A stretch of 64,000 nt of DNA, taken from the NCBI GenBank assembly GCA_004369045.1, contig ML213526.1:251581-315580 (forward strand). The letters run 5' to 3'. The notes beneath the pieces are model-generated. The model was not told the origin of the DNA. It did no database searches and was given only the letters and a program-made list of their open reading frames with translations. Below, one piece after another: positions 41,197 to 53,993 of this stretch (positions are counted from its first letter, which is position 1; the number at the start of each line of letters is the position of its first letter). The translations under genes were made by a program, and so were the position numbers. The stretch is from Heliocybe sulcata. Taxonomy: Eukaryota; Basidiomycota; Agaricomycetes; Gloeophyllales; Gloeophyllaceae.

Positions 41197-44100
41197 TTAT
41201 GACTCGGAGAGGATCTTGTCAATCGACTCGTTTAAGAACTCCTTGCGTGACGTCAAGTCTGCCTTGGGGAATCGCGCTTGGATGGCCTCACGAGCAGTTC
41301 TAAAGACGTCCGTTAGTCAGTGTCCTGATAGAATGTGATTTGACGACTCACTTCTTCGTTACTGTCATTAGGTCTTGCGTGCTGAGATAGAGTCGAAGAG
41401 CATTGAACAGATCCTCGTCTGTCGGGTTAGGATCCTGACTAGGAGGGGCCTGCGCGAATGGATTGACCGACGTTGCCAACGAGAACGTTGACATAGGCCT
41501 CTGCTGTGCCCCTAGCGCTGGTATTGACGGTGGCGGCGCAAATCCAGACTGCGAACCGTCGCCGCCGAACATGTTGTAGTTCGTCATCATCGTGTTCCTT
41601 GGCCCTGCTGCCATTGGCATCGCGTAACCACTACCCGTCGGTTGGTAACCCAGCGGAGGCATCATCGGGGCACCGAATTCGGAACCGTGCACAGAACCAG
41701 GTCCACCGCCAAATGGCATGAAAGGTAGATGCGGTGCAGGTGCACCATACATCGAAGGAGCCTGCCCGCCGTACTGAGACATCTGCGGCTGAGACGGCTG
41801 GTTTCTCAGACGACTGCTGGAGGAGTTGATCATGTTCGTGTTCCGGTAGTAGTCGTCTGCCGGCCCTGGCGAGCCGTCGCGAGATATAGGTGCGCGAGAG
41901 TGGGAGCGAGGTTTGCCACTGTATCCAGTCTGTCCAGTTCTACCCGTTTTGTGCGTCTCGTCCGAGTAACGGGAACCCGTCTCCCACGCTTCCGCCTCGT
42001 ATTCTGAGAAAGGTAGAGTTGCATATTAGTGGAAGCGCACAGGCGGAGATGATGATGGACCGCACCGCTGAACTTCTTGAGTGGAATCATGGACTCATCG
42101 TACTTCTCATCATCATTCATAACAACCTTCTTGTTGTTCCCTTCGCCGATAACAAGACGAGTGTTACCCCAACTGAAGTCGTCCATGAACCAGAACGAGT
42201 AGATGGGTAAGAAGAAGCTGTACACAGGATATCTGTTGCGCGAAGTGATTAGAGACAGTCCCTACGGCTATATAACAGGAGACTTACGAGATGATGTATA
42301 CAACCATCCATCCGAGAAGCATGAATTCTCGCTTCAAGATGAAAATGATTGCCTAAATGCATGCATCTTTAGTGACAGATACAAACCAGTGTACAAGAAG
42401 CTCACCTGCAAGCCGTACACGGCAGCGATCATGCCGATTGAGATGTACGGAATCGGGGCAGCTTTCGTTGCAACGGTGATGATAAGGTATACCAGCTGTA
42501 TAACCCGCTCAAATCATGTTTCAGAACAGAGATACGAGAAGGACGTACGTAAGCGCATGTTGCAGGCAAAATGAGAGTGCCTAAGAGATCGATGAAGACA
42601 AAGAAGCGCATTGAGAAGCAGCAGAAGCCAAAGAGTTCCGGGAGGAACGCCAGCTCGCAGAGATTGTGGACAGTAGAGTTGATCCACCGACGACGCTGTG
42701 AGAACAAGACACGCCACGATTCGGGGGCCATGGTATGAGCAACAGCATCGGGAACGAACTTGGTCTTGAACGTTGGGAAATGCTTCATCAGAAGTGTCGT
42801 CAGGAAACGATCTTCTCCAAGTGAGAGAAGATTCTTCTTGTGCAACGTATCGACGTTGGGGTCGGAGTATTCCTCGATGACACGGTTGGAGATAATGATG
42901 GGGCGGCCTTTGTCAGCGGTACGGATACGGTAGACGGAAAAACAACCAGGAAGACAAGTAACTGAACCGAACAGACTCTCGAAAGCCTTGGACAAATGGT
43001 GTGAGATGTAGTACTCGTAGACCTGGAGTAAAATATTGCTCAGCATGTGCTACTCTGCAGTGAAACGCGGAGAGTCAAACCTGGATCATCGTCCACCACG
43101 AGCCTTCTTCGTTCTCAAGCCTAGTTTCACCGCAGATACCAATGATACTGGAATCGTCAGCGCATGCGGCAATCAGCCGGTTCACGGAGTCCGGTGTAGC
43201 GGTCTGTTAAGAAGAGATGAGTTAATTCTATCCATTACATGATTCGAACAACTAACTGTGTCGGCATCCACGGTGAAGATGTATTCGTAGAAGGCGGGGT
43301 CGATACCGATGACGTTCCGCATTTGATGATAGATCTCCAGTTCCAGGGGCGACATGGGTGAGTCAAAGTGCACGCGGTTGAGGTACTGCATGACCAGAAT
43401 TTGGCTATCTCGTTTGCCACGGTTTCCGGGTTTCGAACGCTCGGTGGGCTTGCCGACTTTGACAATGACCATGTACCTGGAGTGAATGAGTATTGTCAAT
43501 ATCCAGGGCCATGCGAGTGGACTTACGGGACAACGTGACCCTCGAACTCATACAATCCAGAGTATACTTTGCCATAGTTCAGGGCGCGTGATCCTTCGCC
43601 AATTGACTTGAACAGAAGAGGTTCAGGATCCACCTTGGGGTCCACTCCCAGGATGTCGAGCGCGATGCGAGGTGTAGTCCTATCGTTGCCGCTACCAATG
43701 ATATTTCCGTCGCAGATTATGAAGATGAGCTTTCGCTTATCGTCGTAGTTCAATGCTGCCAAGGAGTCGATGGTTCGACGCAGGGATTCTTCGCCCTCGG
43801 TATAACAAGGCACCTGGCAGAGGATAAACTTGTCCTGCATCTCGGGATTACGCTTGGGGCTAAGTTGTAGAGCCGACAGGACTGCGACGCTAGTTAGTAG
43901 GCAGATAACATGCTAACAACCGTCACTCACACTTCAGCACTATGGACGCCATCAAAATTATGGAAGCGACCAGCAAGAGGTAGTTCTGAACTTGGCACCT
44001 TGCCGTCTTCCTGAAGTCCATCTCACCGAGATAGAACGCATTTCTCAAACAAACTTGGTTCTCGTTACGCGTCTGCGCATCCATGGCATCGTACACCTTG

Positions 44101-47100
44101 TTCAGAGCATCTGTAACGTCCTGGCCGGGCTGCTGCTTGAAAACGTCGACAACATTGGAATCCAAGAAGTTGTATACACTGTTGGTGCCGGACATGATGC
44201 CCTGAGTGTAGATGTAATCCGTAAGGTCGTAGACTTGATTATTGTATATCACCCAATTCCTGTGATGAGACGATAATTAGACAACCAGTCTGGGAAAGGA
44301 GAGGCGCACTTACCGAACATCCGTGTTATCGCCGCTCGTCGACGCAGCTCCCTCGATAGTCGCCTTGTCGTACACCAATGGTCCCTTCACGTAATTCTTG
44401 ATCTTCGGCAAGAAGGTATTCGTATACCAGTCGCTATCATGCAACTTGCTGCTGGTGTCCGGAGCCAGTTGACCAGAAGTATGAACAGCGGTGGGGATCG
44501 TCGGCGTGAAATTCTGGTACTGAAGCGAAATAGTATTATCGCTGACGAGACCTTGGCACGCAAGGACAAGAGGAACGGGGAAATAGTCTGTCATATCAGT
44601 ACCAGCCAAAGTCTCCAGGGTGTCTTCGCCATTGCTGGCCTCTCCCTGGATGTCGCTATGGTCGCCGTGGACGAAGTTGGAGAAATCGTACACTTGGCCC
44701 TGTATCGCCACCCACCAATCGTTGTCACCAGTGTGCTGCGCGACTTCATGGAGTTGCCACGCTTTGTCGAAATTGGGGCAGAGAAGACGACCGAATTCGA
44801 TGATGTAGAAGATGATGATACCGTTCAGCAGGAAAATGAGGAAGAAGATTGCCACCTTCTCTCGCCACGCTAGCCGTACGTCAGGACGCTTCATGCGCCC
44901 AACCTTCGACAGCACGAAGGAAGGTATCCACCACGTTACACCCCAGACAACCCATAACCACATACGACGCGAACGGCTGGTAGGCACTTCCTCGACAGCA
45001 TTGGGGGCTTCCTTTACGACCAGGCCACCCTCCTTTGACTGCTCGTACGGCGACCTATCCTCAGGAGCACCGTCCTTCTTGTCGTAGTCCGACTCCCAGG
45101 CACTGTTGTCAGCATCGCTATACGCAGGGGCATTCGGCGTACGCAAACCACCCGAGCCGTAGTAGCCCTGGTTATTCGCTTCGTGATACTGCATCCCATC
45201 AGCTCCCGTCCGGCTAACCAAGAGGTTGTCCACGCTCTCATCATATGCAGCCTGACCCATAAGGCCCGTCGACTGATGAGTGATCTCGGTGGCGTCATCA
45301 GGGTACGCCGCCTCGTCAATCTCACCTTCTTCGGACGGCTTCCGCTGTTGCTCCTTCTCCACTGAACGCAAAGGATCCTCAACCATCTTCCACGCTTCAT
45401 ACGTCAACCAGATTCCTCTATGACCGACGGCAAAGTCCACGCCCTCCCGCCAACCGTTCGCCGCGGCGCACTGGCGTATCCGATCGGACTCCTCGCCCTG
45501 CATAGTGGGAACGTATCGATCGCAGAACGCCGACTTGTCGTAGTCGACCAGGAACTCCGTCTTCCGTCGCGCAACGATATCTGGCAGAAGCAGTGCCCGA
45601 ATCTGCGCCTTGACACGACGCTTATCGAACGAGTTGGCAGACATGGAGTCGTTCGGCCGGATGCACGATACAGTCCATAATCGCGTGCGATCGATATTGG
45701 ACAGGATCTCGGATAGGTTGTAATTGAGCTGAGTGGTTACCGGATACACCTTGCCAGGGTCGAGACGGGGGTGTTCCTCCCCAGACGACCCATCCGGCGC
45801 GATGACCTTCGTGGGCTGACGGAGAGGCTGGGAGGACACTTGAGCTTGAACGATGCTGTGCTCATCCCGTGGATGGCGCTCAGCAGCCAAGCTGGGTCCG
45901 GAGAACAGCTTCGATACGAATGACTCTGACGACCCACGGAGAAGTGTGACAAATGCGGAGTCCAATAGGTCTGCGTCCTTCTCGACGAAGCCTGAAACGT
46001 CGTAAGAAACACTTCCGGCATAATGGTTGATGCCGAAAAGGTTCCTGTCCGCCTGACCACCAACACTGGGACTGGATACGAACGACGCGTGTACGCCGAA
46101 CTTCGCCGTGAGGTCCTGTAACAGGTCCTCATCCTTCTTCTCTCCGCTCTTGCCAGACTTGTACGAGGAACACGCCTTGTTCATCACACCAATAACACCT
46201 CCCGGCTTGCGGTGAGCGCGCTCGCTCAGAGTCGTACCACGGAGGAGCTCTATGCAAGCGCCGTTATCCATGGTGGTGATGGGAGTCAAGGCTACGCCAT
46301 CACCAGCGAGTTGGCTGTTATAACCGACGCTGTCCTCGAAGGTGTTGCGCAAAACGTACGAGTGGACGACTTCATCTGCGAAGTTGATGCAGAATTCATC
46401 GAAGCCGTTGTGACCATATGCAGAAATCAATGGCGCGTTCGTGAAGGCCATCGAATTCGTGCCAGTCGGACCCTTGGACTGATGCCCTGGTTGATCGAAG
46501 AGGACGATCTGCGTGGCTGGAGGAGAATCCTGCGAGCTGGGTGCGATCCGGTGGTTAGCACTCTCAATGACGTAAGCAAAGAGGATGGCGTAGAGGTCGC
46601 GGACGAAAGAGTCTCTCTGAGCAGCACTTTGTTCAGCGCTGAGTAGAACAGTATACAACTCCTTCCGGACATAGCTGGTCTTGTTGGTCAGAGTCTGCCC
46701 CAAGTCCTCTGCGGGTACCCCGAGCAGACGCGCGACTTGATCCAAGACTTGCGTGTTCACAACGTAGGCAGATACGTCGCGGGCGTCTCCTTCACCGAAT
46801 TGCAAGTTGCCTAAGAGAAGGATGGAAACAATAAGATTGAAGATGGACGAGACGTGTTTCGGTTTAAAGCCCAGAGCCTTCATTGCGGCGCGAAGTTCGT
46901 CCATGGCGATACTATCGTCACTGAATGGCCCCGCAGGCAACCGGTAACAGCCAGACGACGCCAAAAGAGCGTATTCAGACACATCTTCCAAGTTGTAGAA
47001 GTCCCGTTCTTCCCGTTTTGCCCCAGCCAGCAGCTGGTAGAAGACGTGGTATGTTCGCTCCTCATGCGAGAGATGATTTAGCCGGGACTTGTCCAAGCCC

Positions 47101-47762
47101 CAGGTCAGCACCTTTGCCGAACTGATACGGCCGCGGTCATTGAAATGCAGTTCAAGATACCGGCTGTGACGTGATGCGTTGGGGTTCATAAGCGTCTTCG
47201 CGTTTCCGAAGGAGTCGAGGACCGTGTTGAGGGCCTTCACTTGCTCAGCCAATTTCGACTCACGTTTCGAATGTGACGAGAGTCGCAGAAGCTGATCAAC
47301 AACCAGCTGACTGCTTGACGACTTGCCGGAGCCCGTGATACCTCTACACAATTTAGTCAGTCGCTGAACCAGCTGCGGACGATGTTCCACGACGCACCGG
47401 AAAACAACCGATAGAGACTCGTTTCTCCTCCGCATCATCAAGTACATCTTGCCCGCCATGTCGTATAAGTGAGGTTGCAGCGGTGACGCCGACTGGCCTA
47501 TGGGCAAACTCGTGTCCTTGTATGACCTCTCCTCATACTCCTTCGCGCTAGCATCGTTGACGTTTGCGAGTGTTTTGTAGGGATTAACCACGACAAGGTG
47601 GGATGTGTTGATTCGGGTGTAAGGTAAGTCAGAACGGAAGCGTGCTTGGAGAACAGAGAGGATTGTGTCGTCAGATGGGTAGACCGTCGCAGACGCTGAA
47701 GAAGAAACGAGATCAACGAGGTCGCCAGAGGTAATGGCCTGGGTGTTCGACGAGGAGGCCAT
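41197..47762 (-). CDS. Chitin synthase with myosin motor (class V/VII)
   Basis: Makes chitin at the hyphal tip and septum. The start is the ATG at 47762 ([11 protein letters not shown]). The myosin-like head (about the first 750 residues) has the P-loop [12 protein letters not shown], a degenerate switch I ([15 protein letters not shown]) and DQPGHQSKG at switch II. An in-frame 54-nt intron (47344-47397) sits just before the P-loop. Next come a membrane-flanked cytochrome b5-like segment ([23 protein letters not shown]) and the chitin synthase core with [48 protein letters not shown] and the product-binding QRRRW. Several membrane spans follow, then a Met/Gly/Pro-rich linker and a DEK_C-type end ([21 protein letters not shown]). 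About 2,000 residues. The motor lacks several canonical myosin residues, so it may anchor rather than walk. Confidence 0.93.
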
Positions 47763-48145
47763 GGCCTGCAAAAGAAAGAAAGGGAAACGACACGCCCGTC
47801 GTCGAGGCTGTCAGCAGCGTACGAAACAGAGGCAAGGGAAACGGTGAGAGGCCCGCGTGTGAAGCCACTTCTGGCAACCATTCCCACGCTGGCGGAATAT
47901 TTGATTATTATGAGGAAAATGTAGCCATATTTAATTATGGGAAAATGTAGCCATTCACGCAGTCAAGGGACAATCTTGCCTCCTCCCTCGTCGAGGACAT
48001 GCACACTTACGATGCATTATAGACCAGTCCGAAAGAAAATAATCTATGACCAGAACATAACACTACACATTTTACTACGCATCCACCAAGACACCCTCTG
48101 ACCCATCTGTCGAAGGTGACTTCGCATGCCCTGAGAATAGTTGAA
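47763..48145. other. Promoter of the chitin synthase gene
   Basis: A 380-bp gap between two minus-strand genes. It contains a short direct repeat of GGAAAATGTAGCCAT (about 47913-47954) about 150-190 bp upstream of the CHS start. Otherwise unremarkable. Confidence 0.45.
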
Positions 48146-51100
48146 TCATTTCAAACGGACACAAATATCACAACACGCACCTGCATCGCCGTTGACGGCA
48201 CCAACGGTTGATTCGGATTCCTGCGCAGCCTCCTCCCGCGCTAGCGCATCTTCCCATCCCTCCTCGAACAGTTCCACGTTCTCCTTCGGGCTCGCAATCG
48301 ACACCGCAATCTTCTTGCGGTTCTTCGCCGACAGGTCCTCCCTCCAGGCATCCACCGTCTTTGCCACTTGGCTATCCAAAGTATATGAGAATTCATATCG
48401 GACGCAGAGACGCTTCGCGGAGAAACTAACCTCGGAGAATATGTCCGCGCAAACATAGCCGCCTCAGGAATCCGCTGCGTCTTTATTAAGAGATCCACAC
48501 ACGCCTTGGTGTTGCCGAGCTGGAAGAGCGTGGCGAATGCGAGGTTATTTGCGCCCTTCTCCTCTGTTCCCAAGGAGAACCTTCAGCATCACGAGATCAC
48601 AATCGCAAAAATAAACCTCCTCACCAGCAGTCTTCGCCATCTTCACCAACCCCTCCCGGTCGCCCGTCGACAGCAATAGCAACATGAGCGCACTCAAATC
48701 CTTCGCCTTCTCGAAGCACTCTCTCGCCAGGTCGAACCGCCAAACACCTAACGCCCGGTCACCCAGCGTCTTCCACTTCGACTCCGCCTCAGACTCGGGA
48801 ACCGACCGTGCGATCTCGAGGGCCGTGTCAAGATCATCTAGCTGCACCGCCAGATCGAACTTGTGATCCGGGTCGGTCGCAACCTGCAGTGCGAGCTCCT
48901 TAAGATCTGTCAAGCCAACCTCGCGCGTCAGATCCGATCACACCGTAGACGCAGGAGGAGTGCGTATTACCTCGGCCCTCCAGGAAGCGGGCGACTTTAT
49001 TCCGCTGCTCTTTGGGGATGGTAGGTAGGATTTCTTCCGCTGCCTCCATATCACCCCGGAGCACGGCGGTCTGGTATTCGACGAGGCTGAGTGCAAGAGC
49101 ATAGGCGTATACGTTGACGTTCTTGTCTGCTAGGTAGACACGATTGTGTGCCGGCAGATAGCCCATCAGGTACAATGGCCTGGTCGATAGTCAGTAGGCA
49201 GACAACAACACAATCCCACTCAAACATACGTATCGAACTGGGTGATCGTGTAGGACTCGGCGCCCACAAAGTAGTTTAGACGGCTGCTGCCGTTGGTGTA
49301 GATAAAGCAGTCGCCTATCCACTTGGCAGTCTTGACGCTGTTGTTGACTTAGTCTCGGCTGCTAAGCAGTCACAACCGACCCTACCTTTCTGGGACTTCT
49401 GACACAACGTCAAACGCCTCCTCGACGCCCTCGTCACCAATCTCTGCACCCTCCTCCAGCTTTGACGTGTACGCATCACGGTCGAAGCGGAGGATGTAGA
49501 AGGAATCCTTTGTCGTGATGGCCACTAGCTGGCCCGTGCCGGACCAGAAGACCTGAAAGGTGACACAGACGTCAATGGGGTGGAGGGAATGACCAATACG
49601 GACTACTTACGTTTTGCGCGTCCACCTCGATCCTACGCACAATGTCCCCCGACTCCCAGTCCCAAAATAGCACAAACCCATTCCCCCTCGCCGCAAGCAA
49701 CGCCCCGCCATGCAACCCCTCCACAGCCCAACTCCCCGCACCCTTCATCCCCGCCCCGCCTCTCTCTTTGAAATTCTTATACACCCTCACCTTCGTCTTC
49801 CCCTCCAACACCGCATACGTATTCGAGTCCCCCGCCCACGCAAACGAGTTCCCATTCCCGAACGCCTTGTTCCGCCACGCGAGTGCCGTGTAGATGATGT
49901 ACTCGCCGTCGCCGACGACGGTGACGAAGCGCCCGTTGGGGGAGTGGATGAGCGCAGTGGGGAAGACTTCGGTCGAGCCGAGCTCTTTGACGGAGATGGG
50001 GATGCGAGAGCCTTCGGCTGTGACGTCGTCCTGGAGGGTTTGGAGGTTTGCGGAGAGGACTTCTTGGTTGCGAGTGTAGACGAGCTTGCCGGACGGGTCC
50101 ATACTAAAGGTAGGTTCGTCTCTCCCGAGCTACAAGTGTTCTATTGAGCGTGGTTCTTCTCTCAGCTCGAAGAAGAACAACTGCTCACCTTGATGATAAC
50201 TGCACCCTCATCAAAACCCACCGCTACCTCGTTAGCATCCTTACGCAGCGCAACGCACCACGCCCTCTCCAAAGCATAGCTCAGCGTATTCTCCAACCGA
50301 TAGGTCCCACTATTCCAGATCTTCACCGTACCATCCTCGCTGCCACTAATAATCACCGGAAGGTTGGGGTGGAAGACGGCGAAAGAGACATTGTTGGTGT
50401 GACTTTGCATCGTCTGCACGCAACTTTTGCTCAGATAATCCCATACCTTGACTGTGTTGTCGTCACCGCATGTGACAAGGTAGGGTTTGTCCGCGCCGGG
50501 GTAGAACTCGACATAGTTAACGCCGCTAGGGTGTGCTTCCATCGTGAAGTTGGCCGTGGAGGAGCCGAGCGACCACATCTTGACGTTGTGATCGAGACAT
50601 GCAGACGCGAACGTGTTGGTGTCTTTCGGGTTGATGGCAATGTTCATGATATAATGTGTGTGGCCTTCGTAAACCTGCTAGAAGTCCAGCAGTCGCAACG
50701 CAAAGGTGCACAGGAAGACACACCTGAATGCACTTCCACCCCTTCTCCCAGTCCCAAGCCCGAATCGTCATGTCATCGCTTCCCGTCAGCACAATACTCG
50801 CCGTCGGGTGGACCGTCAAACATCGGATGTAATCCGGGTGCGCTTCGAACGCAATGACCTTTTCGTGGGTGTTGTAGTTGAAGACACGGACATGGAAATC
50901 GTCGCAGCCGGCAACGAACCAGTTTTTGCGGGGAATAAAGCGGACGCATCGCACCGGCACCTCTGCGACTTCAAAGGTCCTGACGACGGAGCCTGTTTCG
51001 TGGTTGTAAATGGTGACTGAGCCGTTATATAGACCCGTCAAGAGCCATGGCTCGGTCGGGTGGAAGTCGACGCCCTTTACGCGGTCTGTCCGCTGGAAGA

Positions 51101-51173
51101 ATCTTCTCTGAAGAGACGATTAGAACCAACTTGCTCTGTAGTTTGGAGCACCTACATTGACGTCGAGCAACAT
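48146..51173 (-). CDS. SEC27: Coatomer subunit beta' (COPI)
   Basis: A scaffold subunit of the COPI coat for Golgi-to-ER and intra-Golgi vesicles; its WD40 propellers read dilysine cargo signals. The first exon is tiny (MLLDVN, ATG at 51173), followed by RRFFQRTDRVKGVDFHPTEPWLLTGLYNGS. Seven-blade WD repeats follow, for example FVAGCDDFHVRVFNY, VLTGSDDMTIRAWDWEKGW, ACLDHNVKMWSLG, TCGDDNTVKVWDY and SGSEDGTVKIWN. A second propeller and the alpha-solenoid come next (LVEYQTAVLRGDMEAAEEILPTIP, DLAVQLDDLDTALEIA, FATLFQLGNTKACVDLL). It ends in an acidic tail, stop at 48146-48148. About 850 residues, close to yeast Sec27. The order and spacing are standard and no damage was seen. Confidence 0.95.
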
Positions 51174-51463
51174 TCCTATAGTAGTTCCGCCGGCGAAGGC
51201 GACGTGTTAAGGCCGACGCACGGTAGGCGCTTTGATTGTTGTATTGGCGTGGCAAACGCTCCTTCGGTAATTGTAGGCGCCTATCAATTGCTCGAGCAGA
51301 AACGCCACTACTTAACTCAATAACTAGTACTAACATGCTACGTAGCCTCGCTGTGACTTGAGCCCGCAAGGATAACCACGCCCTCTAAGCCTGAGTTAAG
51401 AGATCTAGGCCAGCTCCCTCACACCAACGAATATTCTTCCAACAGTTTGAAACAGTACTTGCG

Positions 51464-51471
51464 GCTTAGTG
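51464..51471. repeat. Target-site duplication, left
   Basis: GCTTAGTG, repeated exactly at 51859-51866 on the other side of the element. Confidence 0.85.
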
Positions 51472-51858
51472 AGGACCCTGGATAATACTAATAGAGGTCT
51501 AATCCGAGTCCCGGTCAAAGTGGACCTCGCCAGCGTCCATGTCGGGGTCGCGTCCCGGTCAAAACGTGACACAGCCACGGCAAGTCGGATCCTCGCGTCC
51601 CGGTCAAAGTGGCCGTCCGCGGGTCAGAATTACATGCTTAGCCATACAGTTGCGCTTTTGATTTTTCCAAAATTGTTCTATAATTTTCGCAAATTTGGAG
51701 GTCTGATCAGGATATCCCGGTCAAATTGGCCCTGTGGCCGAGGGTCTGTGTGCGATCCCGGTCAAAATAACCCCAAAAGGAGACTCCGGGTCCCGGTCAA
51801 AAATGTCCCGGATGGTCAACTTCCGGATCAGACCTCCATTGGTATTATCCAGGGTCCT
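51472..51858. mobile_element. Non-autonomous DNA transposon (MITE, hAT-like)
   Basis: A 387-bp element bounded by 35-bp terminal inverted repeats that start AGGACCCTGGATAATA. The left arm (51472-51506) matches the reverse complement of the right arm (51824-51858) at 32 of 35 positions, all three differences being transitions. A perfect 8-bp duplication, GCTTAGTG, flanks it. An 8-bp duplication is the hallmark of hAT-type insertion. There is no transposase and no meaningful ORF. Inside are six direct copies of CCCGGTCAAA (51510, 51554, 51600, 51716, 51757, 51792), and a partial internal copy of the arm sequence GGAGGTCTGATC near 51697. The near-identical arms suggest a fairly young insertion. 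Confidence 0.88.
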
Positions 51859-51866
51859 GCTTAGTG
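51859..51866. repeat. Target-site duplication, right
   Basis: GCTTAGTG, identical to 51464-51471. Confidence 0.85.
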
Positions 51867-52234
51867 TCGAAGGCATGGTGTTTCCCACGGAGTGAGAGGC
51901 TGTTGCCACTGCCATGAAGCCAGTGCCACGCAGTCAGTCCGCGCGCGGCAACGTTGACCGCGGCCGTACGGCCTCCGATGACCCAGTTACGGTGGACAGC
52001 CGATGGGCCTTTCTGCAAGCCCTCCATCTCAATTCGTATTTTGTATGCGTGTACTCCGCGCCTCGGAACCCGTCAGAGGCGAATTCACTCCGAGTCTGTT
52101 GTCGGTTCCGCCCGCTTACATAAGCTGCCACGCGGCAAACATGCCCCGCGTTTATGCGCCACCGGAGCTTCACCACTCTTACATCCAAGCCACTATCTCA
52201 TCCCGCTGCTGGTTAGCTTTGCCTAAAGTATCTC

Positions 52235-53620
52235 ATGCCTCTTGTATACCACACTCAAGAAGAAAGTTCACCTGAGGAACCCTTGCTTGTCCCTACGGAT
52301 GCCGACGACTCGATCGTGCTGTCAGACTTGGTTCGAACGGGGGAGACTTCCAGGTTGCGCAGGCGCGGTGCCATGCGTCTCGACTACACGCACAGGGCGT
52401 CTAACCCAGCTGGCCGGAGAGGAGACTCGTATCCTTCCCTCCCTGCGGAGTGGGATCCTCCAGAGGCCGGGGAGGGGGATGAGGACACCTTCCGACGAGA
52501 ATGGGACTCGGTGACGGAGCCAGTACCGGTCGGCTTCGATCAGGAAGAGGAGGAAATGCGGTTCTATACGCTGTATTGCGGAGGAAACGACGACTCGGAT
52601 TCAGAGGAGGACGTGTGCTCCCCATCGACTCCGTATAAGCCTTCGCCGCTGCCTATCTATCCACGCACCAAAGGACCTTTGTCACACCGTCGGGATTCCC
52701 GGAAGACGTCTAATGGCTGCGGTGCAGTCCTTCACACCAGGGCGGTCCCTCGTAAACGATGTGGCGTCTGGGCGGCCAAATCAGATGCCTCCGATGACGT
52801 GGTCTCCTTGGACGAGTCGTATTTCGACAAGGGCACTCGATCGCTGATGATCCTCCGGAGTGGGTGCGGTTGTATACGCGAGGGGGTCGGTTGCGCTGTA
52901 TGGTGAGCACCACTGGCTGGTTAATTATGATTTATTCTTATTCGATTTTCCAGTGGAAATATACTAGGTACACGGTACCGAACGTGCCAAGCTGCGTCCG
53001 ACGCATTCGTAGCGTCAGGTCCTCCATCGCCTCGCTGCCTAGTCCCGGAAGGACCTGATTACCTCCGTCCGCGGCAACCAGCATCATCAGGCCTGCCGAC
53101 ATACGTGTATACTTTCTTCTCCAAGAACGTCACACCGTCCCCCTCGTACGACTTCCCTTCCCGCACGATCATCACCCCTCCACCTTTATCCGAATCTCCC
53201 GAGCAATTCTACATTCCAAGCGACGACCAGCCAACAATCTACTCTCTCCCTCCGCCTCCCCAGGGCTACGCCACACCACCGGATCGCACGTCCCCCATCC
53301 CATGGCCGAACCCGTACGTGCCCTTCACGCAACCGCACTATGTCCCGCGGCGCTCGATGACGCCTGTCTTCCGGATTCCGGATTCGCCGACGTCGAGTGC
53401 GAGCGCGAGTCCGGTGGGGATGCCGGAAGCGCTGCTGTCGCGGTTTCGACTGACGGTGGATGAGATGGAGGAGGTCGCGCCTGAGCTGGAGAGAGGGCGG
53501 GAGAGGGAAAGGGAGAGGCAGGAGACGGTCACGTATGATTCGGATGGGGAGATTGTTGGGGCTGAGCCTAGTTCCCCGGAGAAGAGCGCTGCGGAGTTGC
53601 CGCTCTGGAGCGGGCGGTGA
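52235..53620 (+). CDS. Uncharacterised cysteine-containing agaricomycete protein
   Basis: Function unknown. The ATG at 52235 (MPLVYHTQEES) is followed by an acidic, disordered N-terminus (FDQEEEEMRFYTLYCGG, DDSDSEED). The only compact part spans the single intron (about 52902-52955): NGCGAVLHTRAVPRKR, then SGCGCIREGVGCAVCGNILG. This is a run of paired cysteines that could bind zinc. The C-terminal half is Pro/Ser-rich (TYVYTFFSKNVTPSPSY, YSLPPPPQGYATPP) and ends in a charged stretch with ERGRERERERQETVTYDSDGE. Read without the intron, the first exon would stop at TGA 52904-52906. From memory, this CGC...GCAVCGN pattern recurs in hypothetical proteins of mushroom fungi. The MITE sits 377 bp upstream. 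Confidence 0.7.
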
Positions 53621-53993
53621 CGATGAGTGCATCTGTTGCCCATCGTCTGTGCCACGCTTGTGATTTAATTGTATCTTGTCTTGACGTGTTGTTTATGCAA
53701 ACTGCTGTATCTGTATTTTTAGTGGTGTGCGATGACATACGGACTCGTGGTTGTTGTTCATTGTTCATGATGTTTACGATCCTGACGCCTTCTATAGTAG
53801 TTGCTAATTCTACGTACGCTACCTTCTTGAAACCATATTGTTCTGCTTGGGTTGCTGTGACGCCGTATCGGGCGCTTGGGCACTAAATACAAGCGTACTA
53901 GTGCAATAAACTTACACATTTGAACGGCACGCTCTTATGGGATTTTACCAGGAGTATTCAGAGGCGGTAGTCTCAGGCATGCACAGGGGGGAG

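Larger units (their letters stand above)
51174..52234. other. SEC27 promoter, MITE insertion and 5' flank of next gene
   Basis: A divergent region of 1.06 kb between SEC27 and the orphan gene at 52235. The middle third is the MITE at 51472-51858. Removing it and one copy of its target duplication would shorten the gap to about 670 bp. Confidence 0.6.
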
